Shown here: one piece after another, positions 18,499-26,091 of the stretch
Numbering within the stretch: position 1 is the first letter of the stretch
Layout: the number at the start of each line of letters is the position of its first letter
NCBI GenBank assembly: GCA_963665265.2
Contig: CAXXHQ010000001.1
Span: 930,001 to 994,000 of the forward strand
From: CAXXHQ01 sp963665265
GTDB taxonomy: Bacteria > Planctomycetota > Planctomycetia > Pirellulales > Thermoguttaceae
Direction of reading: 5' to 3'
DNA length: 64,000 nt
Program-made: the position numbers and the translations under genes
The notes under the pieces: model-generated
The model's database searches: none
Told to the model about the DNA's origin: nothing
Seen by the model: the letters and a program-made list of their open reading frames with translations, nothing else

Positions 18499-20733
18499 AT
18501 GCGGAATACGACTTCATCTTCACTCCCGTTTTCATCGGCGCCGTCCCATCGCGGTTGGTCGATTTTTTCGCGTCCGAACGTGGCCGTCGGACTTATCGGC
18601 TGCGTGTTGATCATTCTTTTATCGGGAATATTGACGTGGCAATTATTCAGTTCTGGCGCTCGCCGTGCGCATAGCTATTCCGCGCCGGCCGACATCACCG
18701 AGGTTTCGGAACCAATGCCTTCTCCGGAGATGCCGTCGCTTACTCCGCCATCGCCGCAACGTACGCCAGTTGCGTCGGTCTCTATGACCGTCGCCGCGGC
18801 TGAATCCGTTCCGGAGCAACAACCGAACGACGGCGGCGCGTCCGCTCCGTCCGTCACGCCGACCGAGTCCGTCCAACAGGGACCGCGACCTTTGTCAGAC
18901 GACGTCACGAAATGGACGAAACAGGACTATTTTCGAGCTCGATCTGAAAATCCGCAAAAGTTAGCGGAAGGCGTAGCGTTTCTGGCGGAAAAATTCCCGC
19001 ACGACAAATCAACGGCCGAGGGATTAGTTCAGCTGCTAAAGTCGAACAAGCCGGAGGCTTCGGCCGACCCAAACGTTCAGACGCCGCAAGCGCAACCGCT
19101 GCCTCAACAAACCGTCGAAGCGATCATCTTCGCCCTTGCTCAAAATCAAACCGAACCGGCGATGACGGGCATTAAGAAGATCATCTCCGGCGAATTACCC
19201 GTTGACGACCAGCGATCTGCGTTTGAGGCCGCCTTCAGAGCGATCGCGGCTTATCCTTCCTCGACAGGCGATCAATTGATTTATGCGGCCGTCACCAAGC
19301 CGGATTCGATTCGGTCCGCTTCGGCGAGTTCTTCGGCGTTACCCGGCTCACCGTCAATCACCACGACGGACGTTCGCACGAAGGGGCTAGACGCGGCGAA
19401 GGCATCAACGTCCATCTCGCTCCGCGAATCACTTGCCGCCTACGTCGTGCAGATGGGCTATATCTCCAGCTCAACGCACCCATTGATGACGCTGTTAATG
19501 CAAGAAGAACCGGCGAACATTGCCGCCCAACGCGTCATATTGATGAGCGACGAAGCGACCGCCGACGTCGAAACCAAGCTTTTGCCCTTTTTTATTAACT
19601 ACTCAACAACGACTTTTTCGCTGGTTTTAAACGTTCCGATCGACGCTTCGAACGCTTCCGCCTCCGGCGCGTCAGACCTTCAAGACAATTGGTCTTCTTC
19701 GGCAGCGACGCCGACGACTCCTATTCGGCCAAAACAGACTGATTTTGAACGAGGAATCAATCTTGCGAACGCGATGTGGGGCGATGCTACGACGAAGTTC
19801 TGCCTCAAATCGTTAAGCGAAGTTCGCGGTTTGGATAAACAGCCGCAGAACGTGGTTTTCAGCACGACCGTTCCCCAGGATTCAGTGCGGGAATCGCTAT
19901 GCAAGGCCTTGAAGAAACGAGCGTTGGACGGCCCGCAACAGCTTGACCAAGCTGGCTGGACGGAAAAGGTTCTGGGCGATCCCGCCCTGGTGCCGATTCT
20001 TAAAACGCTTCCTCGACGAGATCCTAAAAACAAAGCTTCGACTGGGGCAACCCGCACTTCGCGATTCGGCAGATCGACGACAGGCGGAGCGGGCGCAGGA
20101 GTAGGCGGAACCGAGCAGTCGCAAAAGAAAGAGCAAATCGAGGCCGATTGGTACAACGCTTCGCTTAAACTCTCCCAAACATGGTGTGCACGACTTGACG
20201 CCGGCGCGCAAAACGTCAAACGCGCCATTCGCCGAGGTCAGAAGGTACTCGAACAACCGCCTACGAAACTTGACGACTTCGAGTTGCCTAAGGACGCGAA
20301 AGTTCTCTCCGCTTTCCAGATCAACTGGCCGGACAACGCCCCGGCGGAGTTAGCAGATTTAAAATTATCGATGCTGAAGGTGCAATACTTTCATCTTGAG
20401 CAAGAAACCGGCATGATGCGAAAAACCATCGCTGCCTTACGGAAATCGATGAAAAACGCGGAATTACGTCAATTGGAGGGCGGCGCCTGGTTTGATTCGC
20501 TCACGAAGACGGGCGCGAAAACCGCCGGAAAACCGACGCAAGGGACGCTTCGCTCGCTCGACGTGTTCGTGACTCGCACGGACAAGCAGCCCGTTGATTT
20601 CACGGCAAAGGACGAAGAAGCCTCGTTGGACATTCAGATTCTCGCCGTCGAAGTCGTCGATCCGAGTTTTGAGAAGAAGCCGGACCCCGCCTCGAAGACG
20701 GCGAAGACGAGCGCCGCCTCGGCGGAGAAATAG
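18499..20733 (+). CDS. Large single-pass membrane protein of unknown function
   Basis: A 744-residue protein. It has a cytoplasmic N-terminus of about 30 residues, one transmembrane helix (VAVGLIGCVLIILLSGILTW, about residues 32-51), then a Pro/Ser/Thr-rich linker (60-130) of low complexity and an extracytoplasmic region. The latter has a helical part with KWTKQDYFRARSENPQKLAEGVAFLAEKFP and AVEAIIFALAQNQTEPAMTGIKKI-like segments, and a C-terminal domain ending in LDIQILAVEVVDPSF. I do not recognise a family; the composition and layout are typical of planctomycete-specific membrane-anchored proteins. A strong terminator follows 28 bases after the stop. Confidence 0.7.
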   Translation: MRNTTSSSLPFSSAPSHRGWSIFSRPNVAVGLIGCVLIILLSGILTWQLFSSGARRAHSYSAPADITEVSEPMPSPEMPSLTPPSPQRTPVASVSMTVAAAESVPEQQPNDGGASAPSVTPTESVQQGPRPLSDDVTKWTKQDYFRARSENPQKLAEGVAFLAEKFPHDKSTAEGLVQLLKSNKPEASADPNVQTPQAQPLPQQTVEAIIFALAQNQTEPAMTGIKKIISGELPVDDQRSAFEAAFRAIAAYPSSTGDQLIYAAVTKPDSIRSASASSSALPGSPSITTTDVRTKGLDAAKASTSISLRESLAAYVVQMGYISSSTHPLMTLLMQEEPANIAAQRVILMSDEATADVETKLLPFFINYSTTTFSLVLNVPIDASNASASGASDLQDNWSSSAATPTTPIRPKQTDFERGINLANAMWGDATTKFCLKSLSEVRGLDKQPQNVVFSTTVPQDSVRESLCKALKKRALDGPQQLDQAGWTEKVLGDPALVPILKTLPRRDPKNKASTGATRTSRFGRSTTGGAGAGVGGTEQSQKKEQIEADWYNASLKLSQTWCARLDAGAQNVKRAIRRGQKVLEQPPTKLDDFELPKDAKVLSAFQINWPDNAPAELADLKLSMLKVQYFHLEQETGMMRKTIAALRKSMKNAELRQLEGGAWFDSLTKTGAKTAGKPTQGTLRSLDVFVTRTDKQPVDFTAKDEEASLDIQILAVEVVDPSFEKKPDPASKTAKTSAASAEK

Positions 20734-20760
20734 GCTCTTCGAACTTTAAGCAAGAAAGTT

Positions 20761-20797
20761 AAAAACGCTCTTCGGACTGATCTGAAGAGCGTTTTTT
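20761..20797. terminator. Strong bidirectional Rho-independent terminator
   Basis: A perfect 13-bp inverted repeat (20761-20773 with 20784-20796, core AACGCTCTTC/GAAGAGCGTT) and a 10-base loop, with T6 on the plus side and A5 on the other. It lies between converging genes (18499-20733 plus and 20820-21272 minus) and would serve both. Confidence 0.93.
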
Positions 20798-20819
20798 ATT
20801 GTTCACGCAGTCTCGAACT

Positions 20820-21272
20820 CTACGCCCGCTTTGGCCCCATCGAGCCTTCCATCTCGTCGATGTAACGGCGGAGCCTTTCCAATTCGTCGGTCACATGTCG
20901 CAGCTTGAGCATATTCTCGACGCGTTTGACGAGTTCGACCTTATTGACCGGCTTGCTAAGGAAATCGTCGCAACCGACGCCGACGGCGCGTTCGATGTCG
21001 CCGAGTTCGTTCAGCGCAGTCACCATCAGAATCATAATCTGTTTGGTGGCCGGGTCGCTCTTTAGAATCTTGCAAGCCTCGAAGCCGCTTAACTTCGGCA
21101 TCATAATGTCGAGCAAGATCAAGTCGGGCTGGAACTCTTTCACTTTTTCCAGGGTATCGCGTCCGTCAACGGCGACGGCGATTTCGCAGTCCATCTCGGC
21201 CAAATACGCTTCGAGCAACTCGACGTTCGTCATGTTGTCGTCGGCGATCAAAACCTTGCTTTTCACGCTCAT
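20820..21272 (-). CDS. Single-domain response regulator (CheY/PleD receiver-like)
   Basis: A 150-residue protein made of one receiver domain. The acidic pair is IADDN, the phospho-acceptor Asp is in PDLILLDIMMPKLSGFEACK, the conserved Thr is in MVTALNEL, and the Lys is in DDFLSKPVNKVELVKRVENML. A 25-residue helical tail (LRHVTDELERLRRYIDEMEGSM) follows and lacks any output domain. The sequence is closest to receivers of the PleD/sensor-hybrid type. No histidine kinase gene lies nearby, so the partner is unknown. It is transcribed away from glyA's start and shares the terminator at 20761-20797. Confidence 0.93.
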   Translation of the reverse strand: MSVKSKVLIADDNMTNVELLEAYLAEMDCEIAVAVDGRDTLEKVKEFQPDLILLDIMMPKLSGFEACKILKSDPATKQIMILMVTALNELGDIERAVGVGCDDFLSKPVNKVELVKRVENMLKLRHVTDELERLRRYIDEMEGSMGPKRA

Positions 21273-21345
21273 GAGAATCCTACCTCAGCTTCAATGCTAG
21301 TGCGATCGTCAATGACTTCGCGCCGACGCACAATTGCTCGACGTT

Positions 21346-22590
21346 TTATTCTTTATCGCCGGGGACGGGGAACTGCTTGCACAGTTGCAAAACTTCGCCG
21401 CGGATTCGCGATAAAACCGCTTGGTCGTCGGCCGACTTCAAGGCTTCGAGAATCCAACCGCCGATCGTTTTCATTTCGGCGACGCCCATGCCGCGGGTGG
21501 TGAGGGCCGGAGTTCCCACGCGGATGCCCGACGGGTCCATCGGCTTGCGTTGATCGAATGGGATCATGTTTTTGTTGACGGTGATTCCGCAGTGGTCCAA
21601 GGCCGCCTCAGCCACTTTGCCGCCGACGCCTAAGGTAGTTACGTCGACGAGCATCAAATGGTTGTCGGTGCCGCCGGAAACAAGCTTGGCTCCGCCGGCC
21701 ATAAAGGTTTCGGCCAAGGCCTTTGCGTTGTCTTTAACCTGCTGGGCGTATTGCTTAAAGGCGGGCTGGAGGGCCTCGCCGTAGCAAATCGCTTTACCGG
21801 CGATGACGTGCATGAGGGGACCGCCTTGCAGACCGGGGAAAACCGCTCGGTCGATGTCTTTGGCGTAGGCCTCTTTGCAGAGGATCATGCCGCCGCGCGG
21901 TCCGCGAAGCGTTTTGTGGGTGGTGGTCGTGACGAAATCGGCGACCGGCACCGGGTCGTCGTGCAAACCTGCGGCGACTAAACCGGCGTAGTGGGCCATA
22001 TCGACCATCAACAATGCGCCGCACGACTTGGCGATCTCGGCGAATTTGCCGTGTTGCATTTCGCGGGGATAGGCGCTGGCGCCCGCCACGATCATTTTCG
22101 GCTTGTGTTCGGCGGCCAACTTGGCGACTTGGTCGAAGTCGATGCGGTTGTCGTCGGGTCGAACTCCGTAGCTGACGAAATGATACAGCCGGCCGGAAAC
22201 GTTCAATTTCATGCCGTGCGTCAAGTGACCGCCGTGGGCTAGGTCGAGTCCCAAGACGGTGTCGCCCGGCTCCAACATGGCGTGATAGACGGCCGTATTG
22301 GCTTGAGCGCCGGAGTGCGGCTGGACGTTGACATGCTCGGCTCCGAACAGCTTTTTGGCGCGGGTTCGGGCCAGTTCCTCGGCCACGTCCACGAATTGGC
22401 ATCCGCCGTAGTATCGCTTGCCGGGGTAGCCTTCGGCGTATTTATTCGTCAACACGCTTCCCATCGCCTGCATGACGGCGGGAGAGGTGTAGTTCTCGCT
22501 GGCGATCATTTCCAAGCCGTTCCGCTGCCGTTCGATTTCGTTGGCAATCGCGGACCAGACTTCCGGGTCGTTGCGTTCAATCCAATTCAT
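21346..22590 (-). CDS. glyA: Serine hydroxymethyltransferase
   Basis: A 414-residue PLP enzyme converting serine and tetrahydrofolate to glycine and methylene-tetrahydrofolate. Motifs are NGLEMIASENYTSPAVMQAMGSVLTNKYAEGYPGKRYYGGC, the PLP-lysine block VTTTTHKTLRGPRGGMILC (Lys about residue 226) and NKNMIPFDQRKPMDPSGIRVGTPALTTRGM. The family normally starts a few residues before the glutamates of this block, so the ATG at 22590 (MNWIERNDPEVW) is chosen; an in-frame ATG at 22638 would add 16 residues, and neither has a clear ribosome site. The 700 bases upstream contain no gene of obvious reading. Confidence 0.96.
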   Translation of the reverse strand: MNWIERNDPEVWSAIANEIERQRNGLEMIASENYTSPAVMQAMGSVLTNKYAEGYPGKRYYGGCQFVDVAEELARTRAKKLFGAEHVNVQPHSGAQANTAVYHAMLEPGDTVLGLDLAHGGHLTHGMKLNVSGRLYHFVSYGVRPDDNRIDFDQVAKLAAEHKPKMIVAGASAYPREMQHGKFAEIAKSCGALLMVDMAHYAGLVAAGLHDDPVPVADFVTTTTHKTLRGPRGGMILCKEAYAKDIDRAVFPGLQGGPLMHVIAGKAICYGEALQPAFKQYAQQVKDNAKALAETFMAGGAKLVSGGTDNHLMLVDVTTLGVGGKVAEAALDHCGITVNKNMIPFDQRKPMDPSGIRVGTPALTTRGMGVAEMKTIGGWILEALKSADDQAVLSRIRGEVLQLCKQFPVPGDKE

Positions 22591-23289
22591 GGGTCGTTCG
22601 GGGGGGTGAAATTTCTGAAAGAGCCGTAAACCATCCATTGTGGGCACCGGAAGCGGATTCGTCAATCGGCGACCTCCACCCGCAAAAAATACGAACATCG
22701 GCGCCAAGGGTTGGGCGGAGGCGGCTTTTCTTTTGAAAATTTTCCCCGTCCGGCGTTTGCAATGCGTTTTTAACATGCAAATAATTACTGTGCGACGTAA
22801 CAAAGGGGCGCTTACGTTTCGAGGCGTTTTTTTCTCGCAGCGTGCTTTTTTCCGGGAAAACGAGGTTTTCTCGACAACGCCGGGGGAGAAACTGGACGCA
22901 TCGCGTTTTTTCGCTTTCGCAAGAACTGAATTGGTAAGAGGATAGGGAAAGGCGAAACGGTGGGGTATCCATATTCTCGGCGGTTTTTGCGGGGGCAGGT
23001 CGGCGCAAGTTCCATAGCGATCGCTTGTTACGATATTTCGACAGGTCATTTTTCGATGAGGCGGGTTTTGAATTTTTTGCGTTCGTAAGTCGTAAGGGGT
23101 TGGAGGAACAACGTTTGCGGCAGTCGGAACGCCACGAGGGACGTTCCCTACAGATCGAGAAGAAAGGAGTTATGTCGAAGGCTCGCACTTTTTTCACCAA
23201 ATGCAGGGGCAGTCGAATTGTCAAAGAGCGCGTCGCATTCATGCGCGACGATTCAGAGGAGCATACTAGCGGAAGGCGCGGCACAAATT
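22591..23289. other. Spacer upstream of glyA, no gene supported
   Basis: Open frames here on both strands have basic, low-complexity translations without domain features. One palindrome of the family with tail CCCTACA lies at about 23127-23152 (GGAACGCC ... GACGTTCC). The glyA promoter should be here, but no convincing -35/-10 pair was seen. Confidence 0.45.
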
Positions 23290-23527
23290 CAAGGATGAAA
23301 GGCGCGGCAACTTATCCGACAACGCCGTGACGGAACGGTTCTTCTGGTCGCTAAACCTTGGATGGCCGAATCACGAACGGTTTGATAATTTAGAAGAGAC
23401 GCGGTTGAGCGTGTTTCGCTATGCCGAGCCTTTTTTCAATCCGCCACGCATCCGCCAAACGCTGGGCTATCGCTCGCTAGACGATTACGAAGCAAAGACC
23501 GAAGAGAAAACCGAAAACGCCCGGTAG
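23290..23527 (+). pseudogene. IS3-family transposase (OrfB) C-terminal remnant
   Basis: The frame reads ...RRGNLSDNAVTERFFWSL, followed by WPNHERFDNLEETRLSVF, YAEPFFNPPRIRQTLGYRS and a stop at 23525-23527. This is the well-known end of the IS3 OrfB integrase core (KGNCYDNAVTERFFWSLK ... YNRxRxHxxLGY), including the catalytic-glutamate region. Only about 75 residues remain; OrfA, the rest of OrfB and the left end are missing, so the element is dead. It marks the left border of a decayed accessory island and was probably involved in its arrival or breakage. A GTG at 23327 could be read as a start but is internal to the old frame. Confidence 0.88.
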
Positions 23528-23584
23528 TTACGACGTAAAATCGCCCCTTCCGGAGTCCGTCAGTCCTGGGCAAACGCATTTTTT

Positions 23585-23743
23585 GAGCGAGGAGAATATA
23601 CAGGAACTGTTCGAGGTTGGGCTCGTTACGGTTTGGAATTCGATGATCCGATCGGGTTTTGAATTGACCATAGCGGAAGTCAGGTTCCCTTGAATTATGG
23701 CGAATTGAAGCTGAACCCGCAAACAGGATCATATCATGCCTAG
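23585..23743 (+). pseudogene. Decayed toxin-tail-like coding remnant A
   Basis: One frame reads FFERGEYTGTVRGWARYG then LEFDDPIGF, a TGA at 23660-23662, then IDHSGSQVPLNYGELKLN and PQTGSYHA, stop at 23741-23743. The translation is protein-like on both sides of the internal stop in the same frame, as expected for a gene disrupted by one nonsense mutation. It ends 15 bases before the 71-codon gene at 23759. Its size, its lack of an N-terminus and the small gene directly after it match an orphan polymorphic-toxin C-terminal module, but I cannot name the toxin fold. Confidence 0.5.
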
Positions 23744-23758
23744 AACAAGGGCTTCACA

Positions 23759-23974
23759 ATGAGTGTTGGTTGGTATGAAGTATGGGTGGACGAAGGAAAA
23801 ACGATGCCTTATCTTTTGCTTTTACTGCCGCAGCAAGGCAGTCAAGCTGGAGTGATCGTCGTTGACCCCAACGAGAATTATCGGATTGTGCATCAGGCTG
23901 CGAATTACGAGTCTGCCAAGTTGTGGCTCTTGGAAGACGAGTACACGCAAGTGGACGGACGGATGGAGTGTTAA
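23759..23974 (+). CDS. Small acidic protein, candidate immunity protein
   Basis: A 71-residue protein (MSVGWYEVWVDEG ... PYLLLLLPQQGSQAG, VDPNENYRIVHQAANYES, AKLWLLEDEYTQVDGRME). It has the compact acidic beta/alpha make-up usual for immunity proteins, with no signal peptide. AAGGG lies 9 bases before the ATG. It directly follows remnant A, in the toxin-then-immunity order typical of polymorphic toxin cassettes. The frame is intact while the upstream one is broken, which is what selection for retained immunity would give. No named family is claimed; the immunity role is inferred from size and position. Confidence 0.6.
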   Translation: MSVGWYEVWVDEGKTMPYLLLLLPQQGSQAGVIVVDPNENYRIVHQAANYESAKLWLLEDEYTQVDGRMEC

Positions 23975-24120
23975 TCCATTCGATTCTTCGAGACGGATTT
24001 TCCGCCGACCGTTCTTGGATAAAAGGAAAACTGGGCCGCTTGCTTACGGCGGCTCTTTGCCAGGCCATAGCGATTGCTTGCTCGCCGGTCTTCGGCGAAA
24101 AAAGGCTTCGCTCTTTAATA

Positions 24121-24357
24121 TAATAGGAGCAGGCCTCGACCTCGTCGGCAAGAAATCAGAATCGCCTTGCCTGGACTATACCAAATCGCCTATCATGGCG
24201 CAATCGCCCTGTAGCCGATGACGACTTAACAACAAAACTTACGTCACAACCGCCGATTGGTGCTGCATCCGCATTTACCACGCGAGCAGTTGCCGAATCT
24301 TCAGCTGCAGTTGCGATTGACGCCAACAAAAGTGGGATTAATAAGATCTATGTGTAA
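24121..24357 (+). pseudogene. Decayed toxin-like coding remnant B
   Basis: Two overlapping frames look coding. The first reads IGAGLDLVGKKSES... and stops at 24219-24221; this GAGLDLVG motif resembles the small-residue-rich pre-toxin linker of Rhs/CDI proteins. The second reads NRPVADDDLTTKLTSQ, PPIGAASAFTTRAVAES, SAAVAIDANKSGINKIYV and stops at 24355-24357, like a toxin-domain end. A frameshift between them is the simplest explanation. A 159-base gap separates it from the immunity-like gene at 24517. The reading is less secure than for remnant C. Confidence 0.4.
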
Positions 24358-24516
24358 GTTCTAATAGATTTACAGTGGCTTATAGACTTCATGACATAGT
24401 TTGACGATCACTCATTAATAGATGAAATAACGTAGTTGACGCCTCAACCGTCCGTGTGATCTTGCAGCGAAGTACAAAATGAGTACGGGCTACAATATTC
24501 TTACAGGTTATCCGCA

Positions 24517-24813
24517 ATGAACTTGAGTCATTTTCCTGAAGTCGATCAGTTTTTCGGATGCTATTTTAATCAGGATTGGAATCAGGAGTTTTCTGATTGG
24601 AGAGCTGCTGTAAACTCTTATATAGCTGAAACAGCTAAAGAAAACGTGGACAAGGTTCTTGAAGAACTTCCGGGCTTGATTTCTATTATCGCGAGTACAG
24701 ACGCCCCCTTGAAACTTTTGCACAAACTCGGGTGCTACTTTGACCCAGCATCCGAAGGCTTGACTGTATCAGTTTGGCTCGAAATGCTGCAAGAAGTGTT
24801 AGCAGCCAAGTAG
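24517..24813 (+). CDS. CdiI-type immunity protein homologue
   Basis: A 98-residue acidic protein. Its start, MNLSHFPEVDQFFGCYFNQDWNQEFSDW, matches the hallmark FP-x-L-xx-F-L-xx-YFhQDW block of the CdiI immunity family associated with contact-dependent growth inhibition and other polymorphic toxins; the remainder is helical and ends LTVSVWLEMLQEVLAAK. Such proteins bind and neutralise a specific cognate toxin domain in the cytoplasm. The gene sits between remnants B and C, with no intact toxin next to it, so it is an orphan immunity gene. The composition is AT-richer than the chromosome average here, consistent with transfer. Confidence 0.75.
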   Translation: MNLSHFPEVDQFFGCYFNQDWNQEFSDWRAAVNSYIAETAKENVDKVLEELPGLISIIASTDAPLKLLHKLGCYFDPASEGLTVSVWLEMLQEVLAAK

Positions 24814-24821
24814 CCCGTCCT

Positions 24822-25033
24822 GATTTTCCGGTAGAACAGTTTAAGGACGCGAGTAAGTTAATAACCCGAATCGAATCATCAGTGCTATCGACCAAAAGAA
24901 CAACCAGACGTCGGCGGTTCTTCTTGATCCCACGAGGTCGGATGTAACCCCTGAGCAATTAGAAAATATCCTTGGTCGAGTTTAGGGGGCTGGTGCGACC
25001 AACATTCAACAGATCATTGTTTTGCAGAGGTGA
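24822..25033 (+). pseudogene. Decayed CdiA-CT-like toxin C-terminus C
   Basis: Frame one from 24822 reads DFPVEQFKDASK and then needs a shift near 24858-24863 to continue as NPNRIISAIDQKNNQTSAVL, LDPTRSDVTPEQLENILGRV. An in-frame TAG at 24983-24985 interrupts, and the same frame goes on as GAGATNIQQIIVLQR to TGA at 25031-25033. The pattern N-P-x-R-I-I-x-A-I ... A-V-x-L-D-x-T-x-x-x-V-T-x-E-Q-L ... G-A-G-A-x-N-I resembles the C-terminal tail of CdiA EC869-type nuclease toxin domains. The remnant ends 4 bases before the next small gene. One frameshift and one nonsense mutation show it is dead. Confidence 0.62.
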
Positions 25034-25037
25034 TAAC

Positions 25038-25298
25038 ATGCCAAAATTGGCGTGCAAATGTGGCCATGTATTTGATCAAATAACAATTCCCGCCCCCGAG
25101 GGCTACTCAATAGTTGCAGATAGTTGGCTCGATCGCTTTGGCCCGGAAGTGACTGTGGTCGATCTGGTAGCGGCAATCGACGACCAAACACCAGAGATGT
25201 ACAAATGCCCACAATGCAAACGATTAGCTGTGTTTTGGAAAAGGGGTGAATTAAATCCTATCTTCTATAGGATGGAGGAACCCAATCCGGAGGGATAA
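25038..25298 (+). CDS. Zinc-ribbon-like small protein, candidate immunity protein to remnant C
   Basis: An 86-residue protein starting at an ATG with a very good ribosome site (AGAGGTG, 5 bases spacing) and only 4 bases after the stop of toxin remnant C, whose end overlaps that site. Two cysteine pairs (CKCGHVF near residue 6 and CPQCKRLAVFW near residue 62) suggest a zinc-binding ribbon; the middle (APEGYSIVADSWLDRFGPEVTVVDLVAAIDDQ) is acidic. The tight spacing to the toxin tail is typical of a toxin-immunity pair. The gene itself is intact. The fold and the immunity role are inferences. Confidence 0.68.
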   Translation: MPKLACKCGHVFDQITIPAPEGYSIVADSWLDRFGPEVTVVDLVAAIDDQTPEMYKCPQCKRLAVFWKRGELNPIFYRMEEPNPEG

Positions 25299-25391
25299 CA
25301 GTATTAATGGGCTCGCAGTTCATCGACTCGCAGCCAAATAGTTCCGACGCCCTGTGCCTGAGGAGAAGCGGTTTTGCTCTTTGGCAATTTG

Positions 25392-25508
25392 ACGCGACGC
25401 AGGAGTGGGACTCGACGTCGTCGGCAGACGTTTTTCAACGAGGGAGGTTACGCGGCCTACCTGGAACTCATGGCCGACTTTTGCCACGAAGAGGGAGTCG
25501 AGATGTGA
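25392..25508 (+). pseudogene. REP-associated tyrosine transposase (RAYT) N-terminal remnant
   Basis: The frame reads TRRRSGTRRRRQTFFNE, GGYAAYLELMADFCHEEGVEM and stops at 25506-25508. This matches the N-terminal region of IS200-like REP-associated transposases (H-V-T-Q-R-G-x-R-R-Q-x-x-F-F-x-x-x-D-Y-x-x-Y-L-x-x-M/L ... G-V-x-V-W-A-Y-C-L-M-P-N-H). The catalytic part after GVE is missing, including the HUH His-x-His and the Tyr. The remnant lies directly before a dense palindrome field, which is the kind of element RAYTs are known to be linked with. Confidence 0.72.
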
Positions 25509-25657
25509 ATGACGTCCCTCGAAACCATACGGCCGCAAAAAAATTTTCCGCATAAAAACTTACGTAGCTCCTGGGTAAAGAAGTTGTCATGCACGAGGTG
25601 CATGACCTACAAACTGCCGACCCTTCAGGCCTTGCGTTTTGGTTTTGTTTCGATTAC

Positions 25658-26085
25658 CAGGGCTTTGCCCTGGCCTGGGGGAACAATGGGCCTTTGGCCC
25701 TACGGGCCGCGACCCCTCCGGGGTCGATATGTTACTACGTTCTTTTTCCCCGGGTCGCTGCACGACCCGGGGCTAATGGCCGCCATCCTTTCAGGATGGT
25801 CGCACGGCGGAGCCGTAGTGCGTTACCAAGCGGAGCCGTGCCGAGGTGAACTTCCTTGGCGTAAACGCCAAGGCTAAGGCGGCCTAAAGGCCGACGAAGC
25901 GGCATGAATGCCGCTCAAAGGCGAGCGTTGCGGCGCACGGAACGGCACAGAGGCCGTTCCCTACAACACTGGTGCGTGCAAGCACGCCACCCTACCTGCT
26001 AATGGCGGCCATCCTTTTAGGATGGTCGCACGGCGGAGCCGTGCCGAGCAGTGCGTTACCAGGCGGAGCCTGGTAACGAGGGAAA
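25658..26085. repeat. Dense field of short palindromes (REP-like)
   Basis: About nine perfect or near-perfect hairpins occur in about 430 bases, with no gene. Examples: CAGGGC/GCCCTG (25658-25672), GGGCC/GGCCC (25688-25700), GACCCC/GGGGTC (25711-25725), CCCCGGGTCG/CGACCCGGGG (25748-25772), CCATCCT/AGGATGG (25785-25801 and again near 26008-26024), CTTGGCG/CGCCAAG (about 25854-25871) and GCGGCAT/ATGCCGC (about 25899-25914). The unit containing CCATCC...GGATGGTCGCACGGCGGAGCC is present twice (about 25772-25820 and 25997-26043) with minor changes. A palindrome of the CCCTACA-tailed family is at 25938-25965. Confidence 0.85.
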
Positions 26086-26091
26086 CTCGGG

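Noticed and set aside
25307..25555. An 82-codon frame over the RAYT remnant
   Set aside because: Wrong frame relative to the RAYT-like reading, which matches the family in another frame; no ribosome site.
25658..26085. A possible CRISPR array because of repeated palindromes
   Set aside because: Units differ in sequence and spacing; there are no constant-length spacers, and no cas genes are in the window.
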